Shown one piece after another: positions 11,820-43,000 of a stretch of DNA of 64,000 nucleotides; positions within the stretch are counted from its first letter, which is position 1, and every line of letters starts with the position of its first letter. The translations under genes were made by a program, and so were the position numbers. The notes beneath the pieces were generated by a model that made no database searches, had not been told where the DNA came from, and saw only the letters and a program-made list of their open reading frames with translations. The DNA comes from Thunnus maccoyii (lineage: Eukaryota; Chordata; Actinopteri; Scombriformes; Scombridae): contig NC_056544.1 of assembly GCF_910596095.1 (NCBI RefSeq), positions 7,456,655 through 7,520,654 of the forward strand, written 5' to 3'.

Positions 11820-13060
11820 TTTATCAAATCACTTCAATGATGAACCACTCACTGTGTAATTAAGATTACTCAGCATTTTCCACTTCAATACTCACACTTT
11901 TCATTTCTCTTGGGGTTTGCCAAAAAAGAAATTACCTTGAGGAAACTTTTAGTTTGTGATTCAACCTTGCTTGTTTTAGAAAAATGCTAGTGTTTGCACT
12001 ACAGTAGGAATCCTCCTTGTTTACTATATAGTTATATTACTTTGACGCTTTGTGCACCCATTTTTTTTAATCTTTCTGATCTGAAAAAGGTATGAGGAAA
12101 AACTGTCAAAGAAAAAGTACAAGCTCCTCCCTCTGGTATTCACATGGACAGTTGAAATAAACAAAATAGGCATCTATGAACCGCAAACCTGTGTTGAAGT
12201 GCAAATGATTTATTTACAGTATATTTCCCCAAAACAGGGCTGATACCAGTACCAATACCAGTACCCTTAAAGTGACACCAATACCAATAGAGTACTTAAT
12301 TTGATACATTTTTTTTCTACTTCATTCGATACCCATCATGTGAATGGAAGCATTCAGTCATATTATCACCACAGACCTGTAGGGGTTGTAGCTGCTGTGG
12401 TAGTGGGCCAGTCACACATCGCATTAAATTAAAGAACGCTTGTGGTGATTGGCTGTGTGCAAAATTATACAAATAGCCATTTTTTTTCTAGATCTGGGTA
12501 TAAAAGGATCAAATGCAGTTATCATTTGACTGCAGAAGTTCTGATACTACTTGGTACTGGGTTATTTTGGTTCATACCTTATTATTGAGGTATTGAGTAC
12601 CGATACCCAGCCCCCTGCCCCAAAATAAAATAAACTCAGACATAAATCACATTCCTTGTTCCAGTTTTAGCACTTGATGGGTTATGATGAAGGAAAAATG
12701 TGAAGGAGAAATACTGGTTTATCAGGTATGTGAAATGCACTCATTTTGAACCTGTCAGTGAAATGGAAATTTACAATCAGAAAAGTTTTTTTCCCCATAC
12801 ACACAGTCTGAATTCCCTTCATCTTGCAGTAATATTTGTTAAGTAGAACCAATGCCATACATTTCCATAAATAGGATCAACTAATGAGAAGAAGTTTAAC
12901 TTGACAATATATAAAAAATGTAATGTGTTTCAGCCTTTTGCTCTAATAGAGCTGATGTCACTATTCAGCAGAAGAAAGTAAGACAAGCCCTCTGAGAACA
13001 ATGGTTAATCTTTTAACTGTGACATTATTGGAAACCAGTTTACTTCAAAGTTACTTAATA
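11820..13060. other. Intergenic, GIMAP fragment to TRIM
   Basis: AT-rich with no supported exon. It includes the inverted-repeat element at 12235-12616. Confidence 0.5.
12235..12616. mobile_element. Non-autonomous hAT-like DNA transposon (MITE)
   Basis: The left end CAGGGCTGATACCAGTACC and the right end (reverse complement GGGGGCTGGGTATCGGTACT) are imperfect inverted repeats. TACCAATACC-type iterations are internal. The CAGGGCTGGGTATCGGTAC end is typical of fish hAT-type MITEs. No transposase ORF. Confidence 0.6.
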
Positions 13061-13237
13061 AGTTTCCGTGCACCCCCCTCCCATCTCAGGGTCATGTGAC
13101 CTCTCTGAATCCAGTGACATTGCTGAAGCAGACACTGCGAATCTGTTGGGATTAGCCTCCACAGTCAACATACTGACCAGACACAACACACACCCTCACC
13201 GATGGCCACTGCCCGCAAACACCAGCACATCAGTAGG
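13060..13237 (+). other. Possible 5' UTR exon of the first TRIM gene
   Basis: A GC-richer island that ends at CAGTAG followed by a GTAAGGAC donor. An acceptor (CACATTAG) lies about 30 bases before the TRIM start codon, so a non-coding exon here would splice cleanly. Inference only. Confidence 0.3.
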
Positions 13238-14088
13238 TAAGGACACTTTTCTTCTATACCTTTCTCATTTACTTATTATGCTATTAAAATTCAGTTAATT
13301 TGAACATATATGAGTTGGTTAAAAGCAGAGCACATGTAGAGTAAATCAGGCCAATAAGCTGTCAAGGATGATCTCCTGATCCCTCCGCTGCAACAGCTTG
13401 GGACTGAGTCGAGTTAAAACTCATCAAGGGTCAGTGTTACAACCTAACTTACCGAGATAACCCTTACCCTTACTGAGATAACCAGAAAAGCATAGTTTTC
13501 TTTGATTATTTATCTACCGTAAACTATTGTTTACTGTGTGAATTCCTTAGTAAATATTTGACATGGAAGGAATTCTGCGGATGACCCTCTAAATTGTGTC
13601 TACAGAGAAATAAGTTTCATTTTGAGTAATTCAACTCTCATTTTTAGGCAGTAGTTTGTGGTGCTGGTGTATTGCTTAGACTATGAGCCGTCATTTTGTC
13701 CTCCCACTGCGAATTTTCTCAGTAATAGCGGTTAGTACGTTGTCAAGAATTCTATTCATAGAGCACAGGAGGCAAAAGCCCAGTAGAGGATTAGTGGTCT
13801 ATAAGTGCACAGTTGGAGTGCAACAAGGACTTCCCACATGCCACCAGCTCAATACTTGTTGTGTCTTATTACCCTTCTGGGCATTAGTGCTTCTTACATG
13901 TAACAGGAGAACATAACTTGTGAAAATATTGTCTTTGTGGTTAAATTTTTGGTTTATAGTTTCGTATGTGACTGTAATTTCATCAGTGTGCTTTTGATTT
14001 CTCTCCTCTGTGTAAATCCTCTGTTTGAATGGTTGCGTAGTTAAGTAGCCTTGTGTGACACACATTAGGGACCTGTGATCCCCTCCCT

Positions 14089-17000
14089 ATGGCATCCCTG
14101 GAGGAAGAGCTGACCTGCTCTGTTTGCAGAGATATCTTCAGCCAAGCACCCCCCCTGCCCTGCGGTCATAGCTTCTGCCCTGCCTGCATCCGTGAAGCCT
14201 GGAGCAACCCAGATGAGGGCAAGGGTCACTTTACCTGCCCCCAGTGCCAGGAGGAGCACGGCGAAGTGCTGTGTGACTGCTGCCCTCCCAAGGAAGATGA
14301 AGCATTGGCTCCCTTGGCTGTCAAGACTTGCCTGAGGTGTGAAGTGTCGTTGTGTGCTGAACACCTCCAGCCGCATTTGGAGAGACCAGCGTTTAGCACC
14401 CACTTGCTGGTGGATCCACTGGGGGACCTTTCTCAGCGAAGGTGCCCGACACACACAGAGATATTCCGCTACTACTGTGCCGATGAGAGGGCGTATTTGT
14501 GCGGTGACTGTCTGCTGGACGGAGCCCATGTTCAGCATAAAGTGAAGGCGCTGAGACAGGTGGAAGAGGATCTAAAGGTTAGTTGAAAAAATATGCAGTA
14601 TATATACAGTGTGTTTTTGTGTTTGTTTGAGCTTCAGTGTGGGGTTTCTTAAATATGTGTTTTCTCAGGTCATTCTGCAGACGCTGCTCCAAAAAGCAGA
14701 GGAGAAGCTGAAAGATGGAGAGCGAATCCTCAAAGAGCATGAAAATTTTGATTCCACCATGGCTGTGAGTAAAAATATTTAAACTGTGCAGATGAAATGC
14801 AACATAATGACTCTCAGTAGAAATTGGTCTTTATACGTCATCTGTGCAAGTTATGATCCACAAGGACTCAAAAATGTAAATCTTCAGATTCAGACTGACA
14901 TTCCTATTCAGATTGATCAAATGGTTTGATTATGTCTCACTACAATGATCACCAATCACCAACTCCTGGTTGCAGGACTCTCTGAGGGAGGACAACACCC
15001 AGGTGGAGCGCCTGGGCTCAGACCTGCAGGTCCAGGTGAAGAATCTGGTGGTAGCCCTGAGGGAGATTACTAAGAAGGAGAGACAGCAGGTCACTGAGCG
15101 TGTGTATGAGGACTACTTGAAGGTGAGAGAAGACTTGAGCGAGACGCTGAGCATCCAGCACTACCTGGCCTCACTGCTGGCAGAGACAGACCCCTTCCTG
15201 CTCATCTGGGTAAGACTTTGCTGAACAGAGAATCTGGTGAACATTACCAGTGTCAGATTTGTTGAGAGCTAGGTCACATGAATGAATACAATTTATGTAT
15301 ACAATGCAATGTATACAATGTATACAATTGTATTGCAATTAAATGTGATACAGAATTTCATGATCCCCAGAGGATCCTGATGACTTTCCTCTATTGCCAT
15401 CATCAGGTCAAAATTTTAATTTGCCCAAGACTTTGGTTCATGTCCAAATACCTGCAAAACTGACATTCCCTTCAGTCTCAGCTGTACTTAGTGTTCTTGA
15501 TTAGCAAATGTTAGCGTGCTAACACACTAAACTGGTGAACATGGGAAAGCTAGCTGTAGCATTTAGCTCAAAGCACCTCTGTGCATTAAGCTGCCAGTAT
15601 GCTTCATCAGAACTGCTTGTCTGGCTTCAGTAATCCCCTCTCCTCACACATATCCAACATCAAAATTGGTGGAGGGCTGTGTCTGATTTAATTTTTGTAA
15701 CTTGCCGAAACTGACAATGTGACATTTATGAGCCAGTTGGCCAGCTGTGTCTGGGTAAGAAAGGAGACAAGGATTGAACTTCTCTTTCTTGCTCTCTTTT
15801 GTCCTTGTTAAACAACAATTTCTGTCACTTTTTGTGTGAAAAAATGGGTGCAACACTACAATTACCTTCCAGGAGAAACTGTCTGAAATTGTCTGCCGTT
15901 ATCTCTGTATTGACACAATATCATCTCCCCCCTCTTTATGATGGTCAGCTTTCCTCTCTGCCTTGTGGCCATTTGGAAAAGCTATAAACGCACTTGATCT
16001 CTGACGTGGTCGAACAATACATAGTACAAACTGAGATTGATCAAATTTGATTGAGAGTTGCGAACAACTCACTGTTGCCAGAGTCTCACTCAAAAGTGAA
16101 CATGACATCACCTTTTTTCCAGCTGAGCCCCGCCCACTTCAAACCAGTGAGAAGGGCACAGACAAAAGCACAAATACAGAAATCTCTCAAGTGTAATAAC
16201 CAAACCTGTTCTAACTTTGGCACAAAATTGTGTGCTAATGCAGGACCTAATCACTCATAGTTAGAAGCTGACTGAGAAAATAGGTTTTTAGGGCCTTAAA
16301 ACAGTCTATTATTAAAGCACAAAGCCAAATGATCTTCTCAAAAAGGGGCAAAATGATTTTAGAAATAGCTGTGATAATGTTCTTCATGCATTTTACATTT
16401 TTAATCTTCCATGCTGTTCTTGATATAGAGATGTATAGATTGACTTTCAGTGATAAATCACTGTATACATGACGTGTACTCCTCTTTCCTCAGGCCTTTC
16501 AATCAGATGATACAAAGTAAGTCCAGAACAAGTCAATGAAACTGTGTGAGGTTGTTCTTAGGTGTGCTGATGTGAGGGAGTGTTTCTATGTATGTGGGAT
16601 GAATGTGTTTGTTTGTTTTTTGTTTTTTTTCCTCATTAAAATGAGATCAGTTTCCTATGTGTTGTGTTTTTGTATTGTAGGTTACTAGCAGACCTGAACA
16701 GCCCACTTTACACACCTGATCCCGTCAGTCTGGACAGGAAGCACATCTTGGAGGACATAGAAAGCAAGTATCGAGAGTTCATCACCGCCACCCTCCGCTG
16801 TCTCAGTGACCTCAAGAGGGAGCTCTGTGAGTAGCAGATGGGTGATACATGCCCACACTATTTATTTTACCTTTTTAACATCATCTTTCAAATTTGATCT
16901 GGCCTCACATAATTTAAGAATGATTTTTCTGACATCTGCTGATTTCATGTGGCAAAGAATGGTCTTCTATGTGTGGTAACTAGCACTGTGCAGATGCACG

Positions 17001-18162
17001 GTTGCATTTCAGCAATACGTGGGTGTCAACTGGAAATATTTCTCAAGTTATAAAAAGCAAATAAAGCTGTTGTTATTTTTACAAGAGCTGCATCCTGCTG
17101 TAGGTTCTGCTTTACCCCCCACAAGTAACAACTTTTTTTTTTTTTTTAAATTTTCTCCTTATACAGTAACCAGTCCTTTGACTTTGGACACTAACACGGC
17201 CCATCCTCTTCTGAGCATCTCTGATGACCTGCGCTCAGTTACACGGGTTAAAAACCGCCTGCCTTGTGCTGCTCACCCCGACCGTTTCGACCACTGGCCA
17301 CAAGTCCTCACGGCCCAGACCTTCTCAGCTGGGACTCACTACTGGGAGCTGCAGGCTGAGGGATTCTGGGATATCGGCGTCTCCTACAAAAGTATTGGAC
17401 GGAAGGGGAAAGAAGGCAACGCCTTTGGGAACAACAAGGTATGTGTACCACCCACATGGTTTAGCATTTTTAAGGTGGTGTATGTCACATTGTTTAGAAG
17501 TGATTTGTTGTTTTTGTTACCAGTGAGATGAGTAGAAACCTACAGGTCAGTGTTTAGAGCACATTTACCACCAGGTGTTGCTCTACATGGAAAAGTGATA
17601 AGTTACACTTACACTGCTCAAAAATACTGTAGTTCACTTTAGCTGTTTTTCTGCCCTAAAACAAAGTAATTCCATGTTCTACAGATGCAGCCAAAACTTC
17701 CATAGATTTTTGTCAGTTACACAAATGTTTTGAAATTGACATGGCACTGATATACTGATGTTGAATAGTTACATGTATAGTGTCCTTAAATATGATCAAA
17801 CTGCCAACAGCACCCATCTTTATCTGCCACTGTAGGTTTCAACCAAAAAGAAAACATGTTCCTTGATTAAAATGCTTCTGTTAAATCTCCAGATGTCCTG
17901 GAGTTTGACGCAGCAACATGACAGGAAGCTAGCTGCCTGGCACAACCGCAGGAAGATCCGCCTCACATACCAAATGACCGGCAACCGTGTTGCCGTAGCT
18001 GTGGACTACGGAGCAGGCACCATCACCTTCTCTGAGGTGGGGCCGTCTAACAACTTAACCCACCTCCACACTTTCTCGACCTTGTTCACTCAGCCGGTGT
18101 GCTTGGGCTTTGGACTTTACAAAGCTGAGCTCAACAGCCGTATCTCTATTGTAAAAGTCTGA
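14089..18162 (+). CDS. TRIM E3 ubiquitin ligase (RING, B-box, coiled coil, PRY/SPRY), 509 aa
   Basis: Likely cytosolic E3 ubiquitin ligase. Seven coding exons, all in phase: 14089-14577, 14669-14764 (96 nt), 14976-15209 (234 nt), 16494-16516 (23 nt), 16681-16826, 17167-17438, 17893-18162. The 96-234-23 series is the canonical TRIM coiled-coil exon set. RING ligands are C10, C13, C25, H27, C30, C33, C50 and C53. A CDCC...KTCLRC first B-box and a complete second B-box (CPTH...YC...CGDC...HVQH) follow. Coiled coil is about 164-273 and B30.2 about 331-509, with the LTLD, YWEL, FWDIGVSYKSI and CLGFGLY motifs. B30.2 is split by a phase-0 intron after FGNNK. The link between RING and first B-box is unusually short. 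It resembles TRIM25/TRIM65-like fish proteins, but I give no symbol. An AATAAA lies at 18346-18351. It is paralogous to the TRIM gene at 50860-55177. Confidence 0.9.
16127..16260 (+). repeat. Copy A of the three-copy dispersed repeat
   Basis: GTGAGAAGGGCACAGACAAAA...AGAAATCTCTCAAG...AATAACCAAACCTGTTCTAAC. It lies in intron 3 of the first TRIM gene. Confidence 0.6.
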
Positions 18163-18345
18163 GGTGAAATAAAGAAGGACCAAGGAAACAACATTGATGA
18201 ACACAGAGAAAGCCATGCCAAGACAAACTGGTGCTGATTTATTTCCCAACTCTGGAACCACACAAACCTGTGCTTGAACTTTTTTCATGAGCTTCTCTGA
18301 TGTTTCTCTCCTGTCAGCTCTCAGGCTGAGCTCGTCTTCTCACTC

Positions 18346-18351
18346 AATAAA
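18346..18351 (+). terminator. Poly(A) signal AATAAA of the first TRIM gene
   Basis: Canonical hexamer 184 bases after the TRIM stop codon. Confidence 0.6.
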
Positions 18352-19063
18352 GAATCACCTAAAACTGTGATCAGGTGATACTGACATGGAAATGATTTCC
18401 AACAGGGAACAATGAAAATGGAGCTTTTAATGCATGATTATGAGTGGATCCTGGTGGGACAGCAGGACAATTGCAAGATTTTTACCTTTTATCTGCTATT
18501 TATTCAACAATTATTCAAAAATGTGAATGACTGACAACTAAAGATATTATTATCGTTGTTATGTAAAAGACGGTTGTGACTTTTAGCAACCGTTGATACC
18601 AGAAATTTTGTCCGATGCTGTAAACAAGCCTACCTCAGCTTGACTGAAAGTTGTCCAGGTGTTCAGGTGTGTCTACATTCTTCATCAGGCTGGTCAACAC
18701 ATGGACACTCTAGAGCAACTGATTTTTATAATCTGTTATTCCAACCCTTTAATATCTTATAAAAGAAGTTACCAAGTCACAGAGAGCACTGGCGCTGTAA
18801 ATGTTTAAATTCACATGAAGGTGCACAAGCAACAAGCCGGAGCATTTGATCCCTTTTAACTCAGCTTGAAGCCACACAAGACACTTGTTTGATTAGATTT
18901 TAAAGAAAAAAGGAAAACAACTGCCACTCACTCGCCAACTTTGCTCTTTGAAGCGGCTCAGATACCCAATTATCTTCCTATTTTCTTTATGTCACTGTAA
19001 AGGTGAGTGGGCGGATGTAACAGAGAGAGTGAGAAAGAAGCAGGCGGAAAGGGGGCTGGCTGA

Positions 19064-19128
19064 GAGAGAGAGAGAGAGCGAGACACACAGAGAGAGAGCG
19101 AGACACAGAGAGAGAGAGAGAGAGAGAG
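19064..19128. repeat. (GA)n low-complexity tract
   Basis: Interrupted AG dinucleotide runs with short ACACAG breaks. Confidence 0.9.
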
Positions 19129-20500
19129 ATCATAGCATACTCTGGCTTGGTTACGATCTGACTGCTGTGAAATAATGTGATAAAGGAGCAAGAGAAAGAG
19201 GATTTTTGACCAGATTTTGGCACTCCAGCTGGGAGGAAACAGATCTTTTCACCTGATATGGAATACAAGATCGTTCAAATGGAAACAGGTGATAACTCAT
19301 ATTTTTATTCACTTATAATACTAGGATTGTGCTGCACACTACAGCAAATAGATCATTTTAGGATACTTGTTTTAAGGTGTATAATAGATAATTTTGCATC
19401 AATGTGAATCATTTATTCAGTCAAAAACAGCTATATTTGTCTGTGTTGAAATAAGTTTCATTAAAGCTACGAATGAGATGTTTTTACACGTGCTGTCGCT
19501 CATCTTGATCAAAGACAAATGCCAAGTATTTAAACATTTACTGGACATCGCATGATTTTTAGAAATTGCTGACTGACATTTAATTTCAATTAGTTAAGAT
19601 AACAGAAAAGCTACAAGATGAATGCAAAATCTGACATTTTTGTATGTGCAGCAACTCTACGTGCGTCTGTAAGTGTGAAACAAAAGCACAAGTGAGAGAG
19701 TGTGTCGTGTGTGTCGTGTGAGGAACTGCATGTAGAGCGGCGTCAGGTGGGAGGGGGGTATGTGTAAAAGACAGATGGTCACTCAGTGGAGTTGTTCCCC
19801 CACTCTCTCTCTCTTTCTCACTCCCTTCTGGGTCTCACATCCTTCCCTTGTCAGCGCTCCAAAATCTTACCTCATCTATCCCCCCTCCTCCTCCACCCAC
19901 CCCCCACTTCTCCTTTGCATCTCTCACCATCATCCTCCTCTCCTTCACTTTAAAGTCTAACCTCGGACCCTCACTGACTTTGCTGTTCCTTATCTTTTCA
20001 AACTCCCTCTTCCCATCCCCAGATACTTCTCTTCTGCCTTCTTGTCAGGCTTTTTGCTGAAGAAATCAACTTGAAAAGTCCAAAAGGTCTATTTGTCATT
20101 GTCATTCTGGCCCCTTCTGACGCAGCAACTGACCAGCACGTAGTAAACTGAAGACATTTGGGATTTATGGGGGCAAACAAGACATCTTGACAGAAAAACA
20201 AAAAGGCAATGATTGACAGCTATGGCCAATGAACACTTCTGAGTATTGTCTGAATATTACGTGATTTTGAAACCCACCTGCTGGTTTTATTGCCGTATTG
20301 TATTGTACTTTGATGGTACAGGTCAAAACTGCATTAGTTGGAAAGGTTAGAACAGGTTTTCTGGTCTTTCTATTTAAACCCCACTGGTCAAGATTTGCTG
20401 TAATCAACTCTGCACTCAGAGAGCTGTTTGGACAATTTCTTTTACCGTAGCATGTTTATTTACATCTCAGGTTGTCCAAAGTGACACTTCTCCACAGTAG

Positions 20501-21922
<1,422 letters not shown>

Positions 21923-22016
21923 GGGAGGTGGATGGAGAGCAGGTTGAAGTCTTGTAAGGGTAATATGAGGGAATTGGATGGAGCAGGAATGAGAATGGGT
22001 ATAACAAAAAATGGGG

Positions 22017-22181
22017 AATAAAGTGGTAGGAGGAGAGAAAGGCTTCAATCTGTAACTCCTTATATAGCGCATGAAAGGATGTTTTTGTTTTTGCAAAAAT
22101 GTAGAGAAAATTGTGCAAATTAAGATATTTCTCATCTGAGAGAAAAAGAAATGGCAGAAAGAGAGTAAAATATTGAATAAA
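22017..22181 (+). terminator. Poly(A) signals of the cerebellin gene
   Basis: AATAAA at 22017-22022 and again at 22176-22181 downstream of the stop codon at 21922. Confidence 0.5.
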
Positions 22182-22184
22182 AAT

Positions 22185-23830
22185 AATTTGTCTGTGGATT
22201 TAATTTGCTGTTTCTGTGTATAAATATATATGTTGGGTTTGTATAAGAGATATTTAATTGTGACAAAATTATAAAGTAGCCATGTGCAATGTGGGCTTTT
22301 GTGCAAAGACTATGTGAAAACCTCTATTTTTTTTCTTTAATTCATAATGTTTGAAACACTGCTGTGCTCCACATGGCATCATGTGTAGCTTACAAACTTG
22401 CCAAACTTGCCCTTTATTCTGCTGTGTCTTATGACTGATGCTCCTCTATATGCCTGTTTGTCTCCTGCAACCAGATGTTTATTTACACAGAAATTTCTAT
22501 TTAGGACAAAATATTAAAATAAAACCATCTAAAGTTCACTCAGTATTTCTTTTTTAATTGGTTTCCACAAATATATTATGAGACAATATTTTATGAATCA
22601 GTACTTCATCTGTAAACAAATCACTTTTTTGGCTCTATGCGATTTTGAAATAATTGACTTTACACTGTAATATGCTAGGGGTGTGACAGTTTAATCTGCT
22701 CATGCAAAACAGTATTTCGCCTCCCTCTCATGGTGGTCTACTCAGTGCCATGGCAGCTGTTTGTAAATATAGCTCTCACCAGCAGAGTTGGTGTTGGCAT
22801 GGACCAAGCAAAGCAGCATGGGGCAGAGTGTAAGTGTGGTGAATAGTGGATACTCTTCGCAGGGCCGCAGACAGATGGAGGCTCTGGCGAACAGGCCGGC
22901 TCATCTCTGCAGGGCTGCCATGGATAAAGTGTGGTGCACTGTCACATGTAGTCACTTACGCTTCTCTGGTTCATGACCACCATCTCTCTCTCTCTCTCTC
23001 CCTCCCTCTTTCTCTCATATACACTCCCACATAATCGGAATCATACCATTATGATTTTAGGACAAGCCTTTAAGTATTCGTTGGAAATAGATAACCAAGA
23101 CATTAATTGTGTTGGTATATTCCTAAATTAATTTGTGTTTTATCAGTTTACCATACAGCATTGGGGCTGTACACGATGCACAAAGAGTGGAGGGAATAAG
23201 GGGGTTAACAGGGGCCTGTTTTTTGCTCAGGTGCCTCTATAGCAGGGTAATCTGACCATGTTTAGAATAAAAACTGAAAATGTAACAAATAAAACATTTA
23301 TTTGTCACGAATAAAGCCATAACAGCTAATAATCATGTTTCAGTTTGGGGTCACTAGAGGGCACCAAATCACACACAAGTGAGTCACCCGTGCAAGCACG
23401 CCAATAATAATCAGATTGGTACCCAGAGGAAAGCTGGCAATTAGGATCTAAAAACATAGTATGAAACGACTAAAATCCGTCAATGTGCTCACAGGAGGTG
23501 GATGTATATTTCTATGAAGTAACAGAGCAATATCACGAGGGGTCTCCATTCATTTTTATATCAATATGGACTAATTGTTGAGCTGCAGTCAGTGTAATAA
23601 CACGGACGGTGTCATTCACAAATGGGCCTGTGGTGCTTGTGCCCTCCATTATACCTTCGAGATTATTGAAACACTCGTTTATTTTTTCTCCAGTCAGCTC
23701 TACAAGCCCTCGTGCTCTCTCATATATGAGCATATATCTCAGTTAAAAAAAAAAAAAAAAGAAAAAAAAAAACATCGATGTTGAAGATCAACCCAAGTCA
23801 AATGAGCTCAGCTAGGCCGCATTTATTGTT
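22185..23830. other. Intergenic, cerebellin to chd8 promoter
   Basis: No supported gene. Contains a (CT)n run near 22981-23001 and an A-rich tract at 23744-23772. Confidence 0.5.
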
Positions 23831-23834
23831 TTCT

Positions 23835-24010
23835 CAACCCAACTACGGTACTCATCCCGCCCACAGTAGCGTCCGTATAACGTGACTGATAGCTGGTTCG
23901 GCCAATGAGATTGCCGTATGCTGCCGGCTGTGGCGATAACCGACCAATCAAAAAGGTTTGATAGCATTCGTAAGGAGGGGGCACGCTTTCTACGCTTTCT
24001 CTGGCAAGAA
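23835..24010 (+). promoter_or_regulatory. chd8 promoter
   Basis: CpG-richer stretch directly upstream of the probable 5' UTR exon. It has two CCAAT boxes (in GGCCAATGAG near 23900 and CGACCAATCAA near 23942) and a CCCGCCCAC GC-box-like site near 23857. No obvious TATA box, as expected for a housekeeping promoter. Confidence 0.5.
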
Positions 24011-24093
24011 TGTTAGTTCCTGCTCTTCCCTGGCCGTTTCCTGTAATCGTACAGTGTTGTGAGACGGAGAAAGCCATGTGTGTCGATGCAAAG
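24000..24093 (+). other. chd8 5' UTR exon 1
   Basis: The exon ends GATGCAAAG followed by a GTAAAT donor. It would join the acceptor at 25160 (TATTTCCAG), 101 bases before the start codon. It carries in-frame upstream ATGs at 24010 and 24076. The 5' limit is a guess. Confidence 0.5.
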
Positions 24094-25261
24094 GTAAATT
24101 TAGCACCCCGAAATTATTACTGAGAGACTTAAGGCAGTGGACATGATGGTTATTTACAGGTGTTTTTGCCGAAAAACAGACGCGGACCAACCGAAACAGC
24201 ATTGCGGCCTAAGTCGTGTCTGAACGTTGACGGGGACGTGGTTATTGTGGCACGTTGCTTTGGTTTGGTCCGGTTTGTTGATGAGATTGAAGGAGTCCGG
24301 TAGGATGAATGGTTGGTAGTAAATGACAGAGAAGCGAGCTAGCGGCTCTAAAACACACAATACACCGTGTTTATGAGCCTGATGTGTTCGGAGCCACTCA
24401 CGCTTTTGTAAGAGGCACATCTTGGTCGCGGTACAAGCTAATGCTAGCCGACGGGTTTTTGTGAGAAAGACTGCAATACGACCAGAGAGGAAAGCATCCT
24501 ACCTCTCCAGCATCAGCACCCTTCTCATCTGACTTCACTACCAACTCTTTTCAGCTTTTCTGGTTTTATATATAACTGATAAAACTGCCTGCTTTTGTTT
24601 TTTTTAGTCATTTGTTTTTACCAGAATTAAACCTGTAACAGCACATTGATAGTTTGTCTGTACAAGGTGGCCACGAGTTAGTTGTTATATTCAGCCAAAA
24701 CAAAATATGTGACAATGAAGTGAGTCTTTTAGTGTCCGTTAAACTTTTCTTCGCTTCGTTGCTGTTACATAAATTATTGGTATGATGTGAATTGACTCAT
24801 AGAGAAAGTAAACTTGGTAAGAGCTCATAGCTCTTAAAAAGCTGAATGTAAGTGTGTTTATATGAAAGTTGTGATTTAGGAAACTTAAGTGTGTTCTTTT
24901 CCATGCATTCAGAACTAAATTTAAATGAATAATGAGAGGTATACAGGGTTGCCTTATAGGGCCACTTTTGTAAAGCTTTCTGTTCTATTCTTTTTATCTT
25001 TGTACTCTTAAAGACCCTTGAACTGGCCATTGAATGAGACACACCAAACCTTCAGGTGTGAAACTGGCTGGAACTAGTAAGCAGTACAGCTTTTGTTCAA
25101 ATAATGTCAAAGTCATGAAATTGTGCATCATTGACATCTGTGTTTCTCCTCTATTTCCAGCAGTTTGCTTAAATATTGAGAAGATCTGGACGACTACTAT
25201 TTAGCTTCCATCTCGGAGTGTGTCTAACGTTGTGCCCGTCTCCCTGTGTGGAGGGGGCAAG

Positions 25262-41893
<16,632 letters not shown>

Positions 41894-43000
41894 CTGAACC
41901 CCCCAACACATCTGACTTAGTCCCCTTCTCAGAAATGAATTATGTTATTCCTCATCATTTATTTTTACCATATTATGTATCAAATTATGGATGAATGTGT
42001 TGTTTTGTTGCTACTTTTATTCATTTATTTTATATAGGATTTTTTTCCATGAAAGGAGCAGGTTTGCACCCATCTGTTTTCTTTTTCATCATTGAGAATC
42101 GTGTTCCATCTTTCTCTCCTTAGTCCTCCTCTCTAACCTCTGACAAAATGGCAAAAAGCTGAGCTTTCTTACTTCATGACTCGTCATTCTCCTCCTCTTC
42201 CTCCAAATCTATGAATTCCCATCACATTCCCAGCCGTGACCAAAAGGGGACTCCTGCTGTACAGATACCCTTTTCTTATCTAAGAACCTCAATACCAGTC
42301 CTCTTGCGCTACATGAAACTGGACATGTGTACTGAGCAGAGCCTGAATCCAGATCCCACAATCCCCTGATCTTGTTTGGTCATATCCTCTGTGTCCAGAC
42401 GAGCCTGTGAACTACAAGGGGATCCAGTGTGTGGATGTACTGTTATTGTTTTCACTCTATGGGAGGGGCGGGGGTTGAGAGGGAGGGAGGGAGAGGGAAA
42501 GTGGCGTATTAGTTACTGAAGCAGTGCTAGGAGGATGGGTGTATTGTACAATGTAGAGCTGGTCAATTGTGTACTATGGTGCAAAGATGACAGCAATGAG
42601 TTACTATTCTTGTTTTATGATCTGACTGTATCTGTGATATGAATAACAGCAATCTACAGTGAAAGCAAGTTTGTGTGTATTATTGTGACTTTCACCAAGC
42701 AGGAGCGGTAAGGTTTGCTGTTTGGTTGTCTGTTTCTGTAATATTGTGTTAGAGCTTAAGTTTTTAAAATTTAGGCTTCAATTTTATCATCAACTACAAG
42801 TTGCAAACCTTACTGATTCATACTTCATAGGAACAGTACTACAAACAAATTTAGAATAAAGTTAAGGGAACAGAGGGGCCTGTCTTACAAAGCTACTGTT
42901 TCATTATGTATTTCATCACTTGATCTACCTTTTTTATTTGTAACCTTTCTGAAACATGGCAGCTGAGATGTTATTGATCTGTTTTTCTACATTTTAGACT
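41894..43000 (+). other. chd8 3' UTR
   Basis: Non-coding. A canonical AATAAA lies at 42855-42860. A G-rich patch (GGGAGGGGCGGGGG) lies near 42461-42475. Confidence 0.6.
42855..42860 (+). terminator. Probable chd8 poly(A) signal
   Basis: AATAAA about 960 bases after the chd8 stop, with no stronger hexamer earlier. Confidence 0.5.
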
